From: Eubacterium sp. TM05-53
Lineage (GTDB): Bacteria; Bacillota_I; Bacilli_A; Erysipelotrichales; Erysipelotrichaceae
DNA length: 64,000 nucleotides
Reading direction: 5' to 3'
Assembly: GCF_003436425.1 (NCBI RefSeq)
Contig: NZ_QSPK01000005.1
Location: 5,151-69,150, forward strand
Part shown: piece after piece, positions 41,884 to 50,756 of the stretch
How positions within the stretch are numbered: the first letter of the stretch is position 1
How the letters are laid out: every line of letters begins with the position of its first letter
Program-made: the position numbers and the translations under genes
The notes under the pieces: generated by a model
Seen by the model: the letters and a program-made list of their open reading frames with translations, nothing else
The model's database searches: none
Told to the model about the DNA's origin: nothing

Positions 41884-42639
41884 ATGAAAAAAATAATGTC
41901 AAAACTACATTTTAGAAGTATATATAAAACAATCGTATTAACTTTGATCTTATGCTTTGTCTATAACATTGCCTATTTAATGATGAGTGCCTCAGGTATG
42001 AATGTATATCTTAGACAAAGTCTAGAAGTCGTATTAAGTTTATTGTCGAGTTTAGGTTTCTATTTTATTTGCACAAAGATATGGAAGAAACAAAATTTTT
42101 GCGCATCTGCAATTTTGAAAGTGTTAGTGCTACAAGGTATTTATATTTTAATTGTGAGTGGAATTCTTACAAATCTAGTGAATGTTTGCACAAATAATAC
42201 AAGCTTAATGTTAGTGTTACAACTTATTAGTGCATTCTGCTTAGTTATGATGGTGCCATTCCAGTTGATTTTCTATTATGGATTGATTCACGATAAAAAC
42301 TTAAAGGAATTTATTCCTTTTGCACTAAAAAAACACCAGAAATCCATGTTGAACTGGTATTGTACATTACTAATCTGTATTGTTGTGTTTGATACAATGT
42401 CTGGAGGTTTATTTAGTGCAGCACAAGGCTTTAATGCCCAAAGCATTTTAGTTGGATCTATGTATATGGGTAATCCTATGATGTCTTGGATGATGTATTT
42501 ATTCTTGGGAGTTAGCTTTAAGTCGAGTCTTGCAGCTATGTTTACTTATTTGTTTGTGAATTTTTTAATGGGCTTTTTCTATTGCATTCTTGAATTGAAT
42601 TATGTTTCTTATGTAGGAAGTCTTTTAGATGCAGATTAA
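41884..42639 (+). CDS. Polytopic membrane protein of unknown function
   Basis: 251 residues from the ATG at 41884, 8 nt after AAGGAG. Six hydrophobic segments (e.g. TIVLTLILCFVYNIAYLMM, VVLSLLSSLGFYFICTKI, VLVLQGIYILIVSGILTNLV, LVLQLISAFCLVMMVPFQLIFYYG, WYCTLLICIVVFDTMSGGLF, FTYLFVNFLMGFFYCIL). A cytosolic KFIPFALKKHQKS-like loop lies in the middle. I do not recognise a family; it is not obviously a transporter. Its end overlaps the recG start by 11 bp, so it is co-transcribed with recG. Confidence 0.75.
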   Translation: MKKIMSKLHFRSIYKTIVLTLILCFVYNIAYLMMSASGMNVYLRQSLEVVLSLLSSLGFYFICTKIWKKQNFCASAILKVLVLQGIYILIVSGILTNLVNVCTNNTSLMLVLQLISAFCLVMMVPFQLIFYYGLIHDKNLKEFIPFALKKHQKSMLNWYCTLLICIVVFDTMSGGLFSAAQGFNAQSILVGSMYMGNPMMSWMMYLFLGVSFKSSLAAMFTYLFVNFLMGFFYCILELNYVSYVGSLLDAD

Positions 42640-44602
42640 TGAATTGAAAATTACCAGTCGAAGACTTGGTCTTTTAGTAAAGATGAATATCTTAACGGTT
42701 GAGGATCTATTGAAGTATTGTCCTTTGCGTTATGATACGGTTCAAACATTGCCTTATTCACAATGGAATGAAAAGGAAAATGTTGTATTCCAAGGCTTGA
42801 TTTGTTCAACCGCAAGAGTGATTCGTTTATCTAAGAATCGTTCGATGACTAAGTTTAAAGTCATGTCATGGAATGAAGAATTAAACATTACTTTATTCAA
42901 TCGTCCATGGCCATCTCAATTTGGTTTTGGCAAGACGATTACAATTTATGGACAATATCAAGGGAATAATAATGTGGTAGCTTCTACTTATAATTTTAAA
43001 CCTTTAGATCAACAATTAGGCTTACATCCAGTATATCCATTGATTGAAGGCTTGAAGCAATCGGATATACAGGCCATTATGAAAGAGGCCCTTAAACATG
43101 TGGATGTTTTGCCTCAAAGAGTACCACAAAGGTATATTGAAAAGTATAAGTTGTTAGATATATCTACGGCTTATAAATGGATTCATTTTCCAGAGAATGA
43201 AAAGCAGCTGCATGCCGCAATTCGTACATTGAAGTATGAAGAGTTTCTATGTTTTCAATGCGTAATGCAGTCGATGCACGAAAAGAAGGAAATTAAAAAA
43301 GCTAAGAAATTTTCTATGGCAACCGTAAAGAAATGGATTTCAGATCTTCCTTTTGAGTTAACGAAGGATCAGCTTTCAAGTATTGACGATATTCTATATG
43401 ATTTAAAGAGCACAAATGTCATGTTTCGCCTTGTTCAAGGAGACGTTGGATGTGGAAAAACAATTGTTGCTCAAATTAGCATGTATGCCAATCAGCTAGC
43501 TGGGTATCAATCGGCTTTGTTGGCACCAACCGAAATCTTAGCCCGCCAACATGTAGATAATATGCATAAATTAGGTTTAGATGCGACTTTATATGTTTCG
43601 AGTTTACCGGCTAAGGAAAAGAAAGAAGTTTTAACGAAACTTGAGAATGGAGAAATATTAAATGTGGTAGGGACACATGCTTTATTTCAAGAAAATGTTA
43701 TTTTTAATAAATTAGGCCTTGTGATTGCGGATGAGCAACAGCGTTTTGGTGTGAAACAAAGAAGGTCTTTATTAGAAAAAGGCAAGTGTGTTGATTTTCT
43801 AATGATGTCAGCTACACCGATTCCTAGAACGTATGCGCATTTCTTATATGGTGATATGGATATTAGTTCAATTCATACAATGCCTAAAGGAAGAAAGAGT
43901 GTTGTCACAAAGTATTTTAAAACTTCAAGTATGTCGCCAGTTTTAAAAGATGTATTGAAATTTATTCAAGAAGGAAGACAGTGTTATGTCGTGTGTCCTG
44001 CCATTGAAGAGAATGATGAATTTAAAATGCGTAATGTATTTGAAATTTATGAAGGCATGACAAAGACATTAAAAGATATACGTATTGGCTTGCTTCATGG
44101 AAAAATGACAAGTCAGGAAAAGGAAGAAACGATGGAGAAGTTTTCTAAACATGAATTGGATATCCTTGTTTCTACAACGGTTATTGAAGTTGGAATTGAT
44201 GTGGCCAATGCGAGTGTGATGGTCATTTATGATGCGCATCGTTTTGGCTTAAGTACTTTGCATCAGCTTAGAGGACGTGTGGCACGTGATAAAAAACAGG
44301 GGTATTGCTTCTTGTTGTCGGCATCGAGTGATCCTCAGGCTATTGAACGCTTAAAAAAGATGGAAGAATTAAAGGATGGCTTTGAAGTATCCAATTATGA
44401 TTTGCATATGCGCGGTCCAGGTGATATTTTAGGGATAAGACAAAGTGGTATGCCTTGTCTTGTGTTTGGTGATTTTGAAAAAGACCAGGCCATGATGGAA
44501 ACGTGTATTCATGATGCGAAAGAAATCATACAAGATCAAGTGGATGTGGATTTGTTGTTGTATATTTCAAGGGCTATTGAAAGTGCACAGTATTTTGATT
44601 AG
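42629..44602 (+). CDS. recG: ATP-dependent DNA helicase RecG
   Basis: 657 residues. An N-terminal wedge/OB domain (FQGLICSTARVIRLSKNRSMTKFKVMSWNEELNITLFNRPW) is followed by the helicase core: RLVQGDVGCGKTIVAQ (Walker A), VIADEQQRFG (DEQQ box), MMSATPIPRTYA, VSTTVIEVGIDVANASVM, HQLRGRVARDKKQGYC. RecG remodels stalled forks and Holliday junctions. AGGAAG precedes the ATG at 42629, which lies inside the end of the upstream gene. Confidence 0.96.
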   Translation: MQINELKITSRRLGLLVKMNILTVEDLLKYCPLRYDTVQTLPYSQWNEKENVVFQGLICSTARVIRLSKNRSMTKFKVMSWNEELNITLFNRPWPSQFGFGKTITIYGQYQGNNNVVASTYNFKPLDQQLGLHPVYPLIEGLKQSDIQAIMKEALKHVDVLPQRVPQRYIEKYKLLDISTAYKWIHFPENEKQLHAAIRTLKYEEFLCFQCVMQSMHEKKEIKKAKKFSMATVKKWISDLPFELTKDQLSSIDDILYDLKSTNVMFRLVQGDVGCGKTIVAQISMYANQLAGYQSALLAPTEILARQHVDNMHKLGLDATLYVSSLPAKEKKEVLTKLENGEILNVVGTHALFQENVIFNKLGLVIADEQQRFGVKQRRSLLEKGKCVDFLMMSATPIPRTYAHFLYGDMDISSIHTMPKGRKSVVTKYFKTSSMSPVLKDVLKFIQEGRQCYVVCPAIEENDEFKMRNVFEIYEGMTKTLKDIRIGLLHGKMTSQEKEETMEKFSKHELDILVSTTVIEVGIDVANASVMVIYDAHRFGLSTLHQLRGRVARDKKQGYCFLLSASSDPQAIERLKKMEELKDGFEVSNYDLHMRGPGDILGIRQSGMPCLVFGDFEKDQAMMETCIHDAKEIIQDQVDVDLLLYISRAIESAQYFD

Positions 44603-44612
44603 GAGTTTTACA

Positions 44613-45407
44613 ATGGATAAACAGAAGATAGAGAATAAAGCTATATATTTTATGTGCTTATTGAGTATGATATGCATTCTTGTTTTGATTGCTTACTTCT
44701 TCTTTTTGCGTAATGTTGAAATTGATATTATGGCAAATGCGCAATATACGTATGTTGGAGAAAATGGAAATGCGAGTGTGACAGTAAGTGCTAAACAGGG
44801 AGATCTAAATCAAAGAACACAGGATTTTTTGAACTCTGTTCAATATGAAGTCAGTCCGAATACAGATTTATCAAATGGAGATACGATTCATGTAACGGCA
44901 ACGTATGATGAGGCTTTAGCCAATCAATATCATTATCAGCCAAAAAGTGTTGAAACCGATGTGGTGGTTAAGGGGCTTGCCAATCGTTATAGTGCATTAG
45001 AGGACATTCCAAAAGCATTGGTTCAGGATGGGAAAGATGCAGCTATAGATTATGTAAAAGATAATCAAGAATCTATATATACTATAGATGGTAAAGAAGA
45101 TAAGGCGCCTGGACTTGATAAAATGAAGATTGTCTATTCGGCTTATTTAAAATCGAATCAAAAAAATAATAGTGATCGATTTGTATATATTGTACAAATG
45201 AATTATGCGTCTGAAATCTTATATTACATGGTATGTATTCCAAATATTAATGATTCAGATTCGATAGATACGCATAATATCTATGGAGAAAAGGCGTATT
45301 TAACGCAAGATGAATTGGATGGAAAAGATTTTAGCGGATATGTGAATCGTATATATTCATTAAAATATCAAATTGAACAAATAAATAAAGAAGTCAAATC
45401 AAATTGA
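44613..45407 (+). CDS. Single-pass membrane protein with extracellular domain, unknown
   Basis: 264 residues from the ATG at 44613 after AGGAG; the frame upstream is inside recG. Short cytoplasmic start, one membrane helix (AIYFMCLLSMICILVLIAYFFFL), then an extracytoplasmic region that begins with an immunoglobulin-like stretch (VEIDIMANAQYTYVGENGNASVTVSAKQGD...YEVSPNTDLSNGDTIHVTATYDEALANQ) as found in Firmicutes surface proteins. The C-terminal half (IVYSAYLKSNQKNNSDRFVYIVQMNYASEILYYMVCIPNIN) is not recognised. It follows recG by 10 bp. No sorting signal. Confidence 0.75.
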   Translation: MDKQKIENKAIYFMCLLSMICILVLIAYFFFLRNVEIDIMANAQYTYVGENGNASVTVSAKQGDLNQRTQDFLNSVQYEVSPNTDLSNGDTIHVTATYDEALANQYHYQPKSVETDVVVKGLANRYSALEDIPKALVQDGKDAAIDYVKDNQESIYTIDGKEDKAPGLDKMKIVYSAYLKSNQKNNSDRFVYIVQMNYASEILYYMVCIPNINDSDSIDTHNIYGEKAYLTQDELDGKDFSGYVNRIYSLKYQIEQINKEVKSN

Positions 45408-45417
45408 CTTCTTTATT
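45387..45417. terminator. Bidirectional terminator
   Basis: AAAGAAGTCAA and TTGACTTCTTT around ATCAAA, ended by TATTTTAG on the plus strand and T residues on the minus. Confidence 0.87.
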
Positions 45418-45805
45418 TTAGTTTATTCATTAATTCTTCAAAATCTGGTTTTTCAATTTCATGAAATTCAATGGTAACACTATCGTTATCTTTATAACGT
45501 GGAATCAAATGAACATGGAAATGGTTAACACTTTGTCCTGCAGCTTCATGTACATTACTTAAAATGTTGATGCCATCACAATGTAGAGTTTGTTCCAATT
45601 TGTTGGCAAGCTTACTAGCAACTTCAAATACATGGTTGCGTGTTTCATCTGGACAATCTAAAAAAGAATCACAGTGTTCTTTTGGGACAACAAGCGTATG
45701 TCCATAAGAAGTAGGGTTGATGTCTAGAAAAGCGATAACACTTTCGTCTTCATAGATTTTATTGCTTGGAATTTCACCATTAGCGATCATACAAAAAATA
45801 CACAT
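45413..45805 (-). CDS. HIT family nucleotide-binding protein
   Basis: 130 residues. MCIFCMIANGEIPSNKIYEDESVIAFLDINPTSYGHTLVVPKEH with the FCMI and DxxP patterns, and the triad HFHVHLIPR (HxHxH). HIT proteins hydrolyse AMP-linked or dinucleoside compounds. The start CxxC (CIFC) with a downstream His can hold zinc as in Hint/Hit subfamilies. AAGGAGG precedes the ATG. It is alone on its strand. Confidence 0.93.
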   Translation of the reverse strand: MCIFCMIANGEIPSNKIYEDESVIAFLDINPTSYGHTLVVPKEHCDSFLDCPDETRNHVFEVASKLANKLEQTLHCDGINILSNVHEAAGQSVNHFHVHLIPRYKDNDSVTIEFHEIEKPDFEELMNKLK

Positions 45806-45844
45806 AAGTATACGTCCTCCTTATTAAAAATAATACATCGTTTT

Positions 45845-45961
45845 AGATAAAATGAAAAGCCAGACTAAGGGGGTGTCTGGCTTTTCAATAAGGGGATAGA
45901 AAATAGTATGAATACCATTTACTGATTTCATACCGGCAAGGTCTTCAAACTCCTTGCTTGT
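45845..45961 (-). ncRNA. Candidate small RNA with C-rich loops
   Basis: On the minus strand an extended -10 promoter TGGTATACT (hexamer 45967-45972) precedes ~115 nt without an ORF. The RNA would hold stems GCAAGG/CCTTGC and GTATGAA/TTCATAC, a single-stranded CTATCCCCTTA, and a 12-bp terminator (45854-45865 with 45875-45886) whose 9-nt loop is ACCCCCTTA, then CATTTTATC. C-rich loops that bind Shine-Dalgarno sequences are typical of Gram-positive trans-acting sRNAs such as RsaE/RoxS. It is not an SRP RNA or 6S RNA as far as I can see. Confidence 0.55.
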
Positions 45962-45998
45962 ATAGAAGTATACCATAAGTTGTGTCAAACAAAATGTG

Positions 45999-46067
45999 AA
46001 AAGTGTGGGAAAATATGTGATTTAACACAAAATTAGTATTTTCACCCCACTTTTTTGTTTTTTTTGA
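45999..46067 (+). terminator. Terminator-like long hairpin upstream of murF
   Basis: A ~16-bp stem with one bulge and one mismatch (left arm 45999-46015, right arm 46037-46054) is followed by TTTTTTGTTTTTTTT. No + strand gene precedes it, so it would end a short unannotated transcript. It lies before the murF promoter. Confidence 0.55.
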
Positions 46068-46155
46068 CTCATTTTACAAAATTGATAGTGCTTGCGAGTG
46101 TCAAAAATGGGAAAATTTGGATTTTTCATGAATTATAAATATTGAGAACTAGTTT

Positions 46156-46166
46156 TATGCTATAAT
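46156..46166 (+). promoter_or_regulatory. Extended -10 promoter of the murF operon
   Basis: TGCTATAAT (TG-n-TATAAT; hexamer 46161-46166) 23 nt before the murF ATG; no good -35 is visible. Confidence 0.55.
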
Positions 46167-46189
46167 GTAAACTAAGCGGAGGTTTTGAG

Positions 46190-47545
46190 ATGATTGTAAA
46201 AACCATTCAGGAAATAACAAATATGATGCATGCAACTGTGCATGGTGATATTGATGATACAAGAAAAATACATGGTGTTGTAATTGATTCACGACAGGTG
46301 ACAAAAGATGTTTTATATGTACCAATTATTGGTCAAAGGGTAGATGGACATGTATTTGCCAAACAAACAATTGAAGATGGTGCTTTGATTAGTTTGTGGC
46401 AAAAGGATCATCTTCCATATCCGGATTTTCCAGTTATTTTAGTTGATGACACGCTTAAAGCTATGCAAGATCTTGCAAAAGCGTATTTAGATGAGTTACG
46501 TCCATTAGTAATTGGTGTAACGGGTTCTAACGGAAAAACGAGTTGTAAAGATATGTTATATAGTATTTTCTCACAAGAGAAAAAAACACAAAAAACACAG
46601 GGAAATCGTAATAGTGAAATTGGTCTTCCATTAACTATTTTTGATTTTGATGAAGATATTGAAGTTGCGATTTTAGAAATGGGTATGGAAAACAAAGGCG
46701 AAATTACGCAGTTGACTTCAATTGCACAGCCAGATATTTCTGTGATTACTTCTGTAGGTTCAGCTCACATGGAAAATTTGGGCGGTAGACTTCAGATTGC
46801 GCAGGCAAAATGTGAAATTTTAGAGGGATTAAAAGAAAATGGCTTATTCCTTTATAATCATGAAAGTGAAGAAATAAAGCAGGTTCTTCCTACTTTGAAT
46901 ACAGAAAATAAGAAAATCGTATCTTTTGGTCAAGGTGGAGATGTTTCTATCACAAGTGATATTAAATATGATAAAGAAGGAATTGTTTTTAACTGCAATA
47001 TTCTAGATGCACCTGTTCATTTACGTGCATTTGGTGATTTTCAGGCTATGAACGCATTGCCGTGTATTTTTATCGCAAAGGCTTGTCAATTAAAAGAGGA
47101 ATCTATTTTAAAAGGATTGGCTGATTTAGAAATGACAAAGATGCGTACACAGCTAATTCCAGTTTCAAATGCGTATATTTTAGATGATACGTATAAATCA
47201 AATCCAGAAAGTGCAAAGGCAGCTATCGATACATTGATGGAATTGCCTGCGCAAAAACATATCGCCATTTTATCGGATATGTTAGATCTTGGAAGTGAAG
47301 AAAAACAATTGCACTTTGATGTGGGCGAATACGCTAAACAAAAAGGTGTAGACGAACTATATTGTACGGGACCTCTTTCTAGAGAAACAAGTGATGGTTT
47401 TAATGGAAAGTGGTATGAAACAAAAGATGAGATATATGAAGCTGTTAAACCTTTGTTAGATCAAGATTGTATTGTTTTGATCAAGGGTTCAAGAGCTATG
47501 AAAATGGATACGTTAGTAGATGCATTTAGGGGGAAAAAACAATGA
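46190..47545 (+). CDS. murF: UDP-MurNAc-tripeptide--D-Ala-D-X ligase MurF
   Basis: 451 residues. Mur-ligase domains in order: N-terminal UDP-binding (HGVVIDSRQVTKDVLYVPIIGQRVDGHVFAKQTIEDGA), central ATPase loop VIGVTGSNGKTSCKDML and ILEMGMENKGEI, C-terminal ILDDTYKSNPESAKAAIDTL. It joins the dipeptide made by the ligase that follows to the UDP-MurNAc tripeptide in the cytoplasm. GCGGAGG precedes the ATG. It heads the cell-wall operon: its stop overlaps the ligase start by 4 nt. Confidence 0.95.
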   Translation: MIVKTIQEITNMMHATVHGDIDDTRKIHGVVIDSRQVTKDVLYVPIIGQRVDGHVFAKQTIEDGALISLWQKDHLPYPDFPVILVDDTLKAMQDLAKAYLDELRPLVIGVTGSNGKTSCKDMLYSIFSQEKKTQKTQGNRNSEIGLPLTIFDFDEDIEVAILEMGMENKGEITQLTSIAQPDISVITSVGSAHMENLGGRLQIAQAKCEILEGLKENGLFLYNHESEEIKQVLPTLNTENKKIVSFGQGGDVSITSDIKYDKEGIVFNCNILDAPVHLRAFGDFQAMNALPCIFIAKACQLKEESILKGLADLEMTKMRTQLIPVSNAYILDDTYKSNPESAKAAIDTLMELPAQKHIAILSDMLDLGSEEKQLHFDVGEYAKQKGVDELYCTGPLSRETSDGFNGKWYETKDEIYEAVKPLLDQDCIVLIKGSRAMKMDTLVDAFRGKKQ

Positions 47546-48597
47546 GTAAATTACGTTTAGGTGTCATATTTGGAGGACAAAGTAGTGAATACTCTGTTTC
47601 ATTGCATTCTGTCGCTTCTTTTTTACGTCAGATTCATGCTGATAACTATGATATGACTTTAATTGGAATTAATAAAAATGGACATTTCTATTTATATAAT
47701 GGAGATGTGGATTCGATTGAACATGATACATGGCAAAGTGAAGAAACTTGTGTATCTTGTGCATGGGTAAATGGTGGAATCATGCCTTTGGATGGTTCAA
47801 ACAAAGTGATTGAATTGGATTGTGTGTTCCCAGTACTACATGGAAAAAATGGAGAAGATGGATTGATTCAAGGATTGCTTGAATTGATGAATATTCATTA
47901 TGTAGGCTGTGATGTAATGTCAAGTGCTATGTCAATGGACAAAGAAATCATGCATATTCTTTGTAAGGAAGCAAATATTCCGTGTGCAGATTATATTTGT
48001 TTATACGCAAATCGAGAAAATCCTACATTTGAACAGATTCAAGAAGAGATTCCATTACCATGGATTGTTAAGCCATGCAATGCAGGAAGTAGCTATGGGG
48101 TTCATTTTGTGAATGATAAAGAAGAATTTGAAAGTGCATGTAAAGATGCTTTCTTCTATGATGGTCGCGGTAAGATCTTAGTTGAAAAAGTAATTAAGGG
48201 CTTTGAGATTGGTTGTGCTGTTATGGGAAATGAAGAAATCTTTACAGGATCAGTGGATGAAATTGAAATTAATGGTGGATTCTTTGATTTTGAAGGTAAG
48301 TATGAAATGAAGGGAGCAGCTATTTATTGTCCGGCTCGTATTGATGAAAAAACATTTAAAGAAGCACAAGAATTAGCTCGTAGAACCTATATTGCGATGA
48401 ACTGCTGTGGTATGGCACGAGTAGATATGTTTGTGACAGAAGATAAAGAAGTGATTTTAAATGAATTGAATACAATTCCAGGATTAACGGCTACTTCTCG
48501 TTATCCTTCTATGATGAAAGAAGCTGGAATTGAATTTGCGGATTTAATTGATAAGCTAATTGAATTAGCTATGCAAAGGACTATTGGAGCATGTTAG
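47542..48597 (+). CDS. ddl: D-Ala--D-Ala/D-Ser ligase, VanG-like
   Basis: 351 residues, ATP-grasp ligase: GVIFGGQSSEYSVSLHS, FPVLHGKNGEDGLIQGLLEL, IVKPCNAGSSYGV, NELNTIPGLTATSRYPSMM. The stretch GSVDEIEINGGFFDFEGKYEMKG and SRYPSMM closely follow the D-Ala-D-Ser ligase VanG (GRVDEIELSSGFFDYTEKYTLKS, SRYPNMM as I recall it). D239, F248 and R320 fall at the positions of VanG D243, F252 and R324, linked to D-Ser choice; ordinary Ddl has YDY and SLVP/SMYP there. So D-Ala-D-Ser synthesis is likely, but not proven. The gene overlaps murF and the racemase gene (7 nt). Confidence 0.88.
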   Translation: MSKLRLGVIFGGQSSEYSVSLHSVASFLRQIHADNYDMTLIGINKNGHFYLYNGDVDSIEHDTWQSEETCVSCAWVNGGIMPLDGSNKVIELDCVFPVLHGKNGEDGLIQGLLELMNIHYVGCDVMSSAMSMDKEIMHILCKEANIPCADYICLYANRENPTFEQIQEEIPLPWIVKPCNAGSSYGVHFVNDKEEFESACKDAFFYDGRGKILVEKVIKGFEIGCAVMGNEEIFTGSVDEIEINGGFFDFEGKYEMKGAAIYCPARIDEKTFKEAQELARRTYIAMNCCGMARVDMFVTEDKEVILNELNTIPGLTATSRYPSMMKEAGIEFADLIDKLIELAMQRTIGAC

Positions 48598-49742
48598 AGG
48601 CTTATAGTCGGGCTTGGACAGAAATCGACTATGATGCGATTGCGCATAATGTAGAAGAAGTTAGAAAGCTCGTAAAGAAAACAAAAATTATGGGTATCGT
48701 CAAAGCCAATGCGTATGGTTTGGGTGATGTCGCATGTGCTAAGGCTTTACAAAAATGTGGAGTGGATTATTTTGGCGTTTCGAGTGTGGATGAGGCTTTG
48801 AACTTAAGAAATGCAGGAATTCAAGATAATATCCTAATATTAGGATATACACCTAGTATGCATTTTCACTATCTTCATGAACAAAATATTGTTCAATCTT
48901 TGATTTCTATTGAATATGCAAGAGAATTAAATGCGTATGCCAAGGAAAACAATGTAAAGATTCGTTGTCATTGTAAAGTAGATACAGGTATGTGCAGAAC
49001 GGGAATTGTTTATCAAGAACAAGATAAACATATAGAAGATATTTATGAAGAGTATCGTATGGAAAATCTATGTGTAGAAGGCATCTTCTCGCATTTTCCT
49101 GTGAGTGATTGTTTGGATGAGAATTGTAGATCATTTACGACCAAACAAATTCAATTGTTTGATGAAGTTATTGATTTATTGAAATCTCAAGGTATTAATC
49201 CAGGTATTCGTCATCTTCAAAATAGTTATGGAATTTTAAACTATCCAGAGTTGGAATATGAATATTGTAGACCGGGTCTACTTTATATGGGTGTGACGAG
49301 TGATGATCAAATTCCAATCCAAACAAATCCAGACTTTATTCCAATTATGTCTATGTATGCCAATGTTAGTTTGGTGAAATGGATATATCCTGGACAAAGT
49401 GTAAGTTATGGTCGTCATTTTGTGGCTGAAAAACCAACAAAAGTTGCGACAATGAGTATTGGATATGCGGATGGTTTACCACGCCTTTTATCAAACCAGG
49501 GATTTGAAGTGTTAGTACATGGCCAAAGATGTAAAGTGATTGGAAACTTATGTATGGATCAATGTATGATTGATGTTACAGAAGTAGATGATGTAAAAGA
49601 GGGCGATGTAGTGTGTATCGTAGGTCATCAAGGAAATGAAGTCGTCACTGTTGATCAAATTAGTCGTACGGCTAAAACCATCAACAATGAGACACTAACT
49701 TCGATTTCTTCGCGTGTACCTAGATTAAAGGTGCGCTCATGA
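48591..49742 (+). CDS. alr: Alanine/serine racemase, VanT racemase-domain-like
   Basis: 383 residues, fold-type III PLP racemase. PLP Lys is K38 in IVKANAYGLG; the catalytic Tyr is in GQSVSYGRHF. Most of the family has Tyr in TINYE (Y354 of Bacillus Alr), but here it reads TINNE (N366). VanT serine racemases also have Asn there, and the Y354N change is known to give Alr serine racemase activity. NSYGILNYPELEYEYCRPGLLYMGV also resembles VanT (SSYGVLNYPDL). It would supply D-Ser, with some D-Ala, to the ligase. GGAG lies very close to the ATG; coupling to the overlapping ligase gene is likely. Confidence 0.9.
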   Translation: MLEAYSRAWTEIDYDAIAHNVEEVRKLVKKTKIMGIVKANAYGLGDVACAKALQKCGVDYFGVSSVDEALNLRNAGIQDNILILGYTPSMHFHYLHEQNIVQSLISIEYARELNAYAKENNVKIRCHCKVDTGMCRTGIVYQEQDKHIEDIYEEYRMENLCVEGIFSHFPVSDCLDENCRSFTTKQIQLFDEVIDLLKSQGINPGIRHLQNSYGILNYPELEYEYCRPGLLYMGVTSDDQIPIQTNPDFIPIMSMYANVSLVKWIYPGQSVSYGRHFVAEKPTKVATMSIGYADGLPRLLSNQGFEVLVHGQRCKVIGNLCMDQCMIDVTEVDDVKEGDVVCIVGHQGNEVVTVDQISRTAKTINNETLTSISSRVPRLKVRS

Positions 49743-50752
49743 AAAGACAGTATGCATCGATAGATATTGCGCGTTATGTTTCGGCTTTATTAGTTGTATG
49801 TATTCATACATTTCCATTTTTAGAGATTTCTGAAACATTTAATACATACTTTATTCATACTGTATGTCGTTTGGCGGTTCCATTCTTTTTTACGACAAGT
49901 GGATTCTTCTTTTTTAGAAACTATGATTCAGAAAATGAAGATTTAAATGAGACTCGTTTAAAGAAGGCATTGATTCGTTTATTTCGAATTTATTTGATTT
50001 GGACAATTATTTATTTGCCATATACGATTTTTGATTATACGCACACGGGTTTCCATATTAAGTATTTATTTACATATGTAAGAGATTTTTTCTTGAATGG
50101 AAGTTATTATCACTTGTGGTTTTTACCAGCCTTAATGTTAGCGGACGTAATTGTGTATTGTTTGTATAAGAAAAAAGGCTTGAATTTCACATTGTTGATT
50201 ACGCTTATATTATATTTTGTAGGTTACTTGATTAATGTATATACACCAATTTGGGAAAGTATTCCAGGTGTATCCTTCTTCTTTGGTTTCTTTACAAAAA
50301 CATTGTCAACCGCAAGAAATGGAATTTTCTTTGGTCCTATGTTCATTGCGATTGGGTTATTACTTTCAAGAACGCGTCGCTTGCCTAAAAAGGTTAGCTT
50401 GATTGGTTTCTTGATAAGTTTTGTATTATTCTTTGCGGAAGTATCTTTATATCGTCATTTCGGTATTTTAAGAGATTTAACAAGTATGTATATTTGTTTG
50501 ATTCCCGCTATTTATTTCTTAGTGAATTATTTATTAAAAATCAATATTCCATACCGTAAAATGTTTACGATTTTACGTCATGATTCATTGATGATTTATA
50601 CTTCACATATTTTGTTTGCCAAAATCTTTTTGGCATTGATGCCACATGCACATTTAGTTGTTTATTTCTTAACTTTGGCATGTGCACAATGTTTGGCAGG
50701 TTTTGTGACGCGTTATCAGGATCAATATCCGATCTTAAAAAAATTACTGTAA
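49739..50752 (+). CDS. VanT-N-like acyltransferase-3 family membrane protein
   Basis: 337 residues, about ten membrane helices, acyltransferase-3 fold. The start MKRQYASIDIARYVSALLVVCIHTFPFLEISETFNTYFIHTVCRLAVPFFFTTSGFFFF is very like the N-terminal membrane domain of VanT serine racemases (RLAVPFFFMxxGYF, IHxFPF). VanT is one protein with membrane part first and racemase second; here the parts are separate genes in reverse order, overlapping by 4 nt (ATGA). In VanT the domain is thought to bring in L-Ser. A wall or polysaccharide O-acetyltransferase is the alternative. Confidence 0.85.
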   Translation: MKRQYASIDIARYVSALLVVCIHTFPFLEISETFNTYFIHTVCRLAVPFFFTTSGFFFFRNYDSENEDLNETRLKKALIRLFRIYLIWTIIYLPYTIFDYTHTGFHIKYLFTYVRDFFLNGSYYHLWFLPALMLADVIVYCLYKKKGLNFTLLITLILYFVGYLINVYTPIWESIPGVSFFFGFFTKTLSTARNGIFFGPMFIAIGLLLSRTRRLPKKVSLIGFLISFVLFFAEVSLYRHFGILRDLTSMYICLIPAIYFLVNYLLKINIPYRKMFTILRHDSLMIYTSHILFAKIFLALMPHAHLVVYFLTLACAQCLAGFVTRYQDQYPILKKLL

Positions 50753-50756
50753 GCTT

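Noticed and set aside
45845-45961. Signal recognition particle RNA or 6S RNA
   Set aside because: No GGAA-capped helix 8 of SRP RNA and no long 6S-type open bubble; the size is also too small for 6S.
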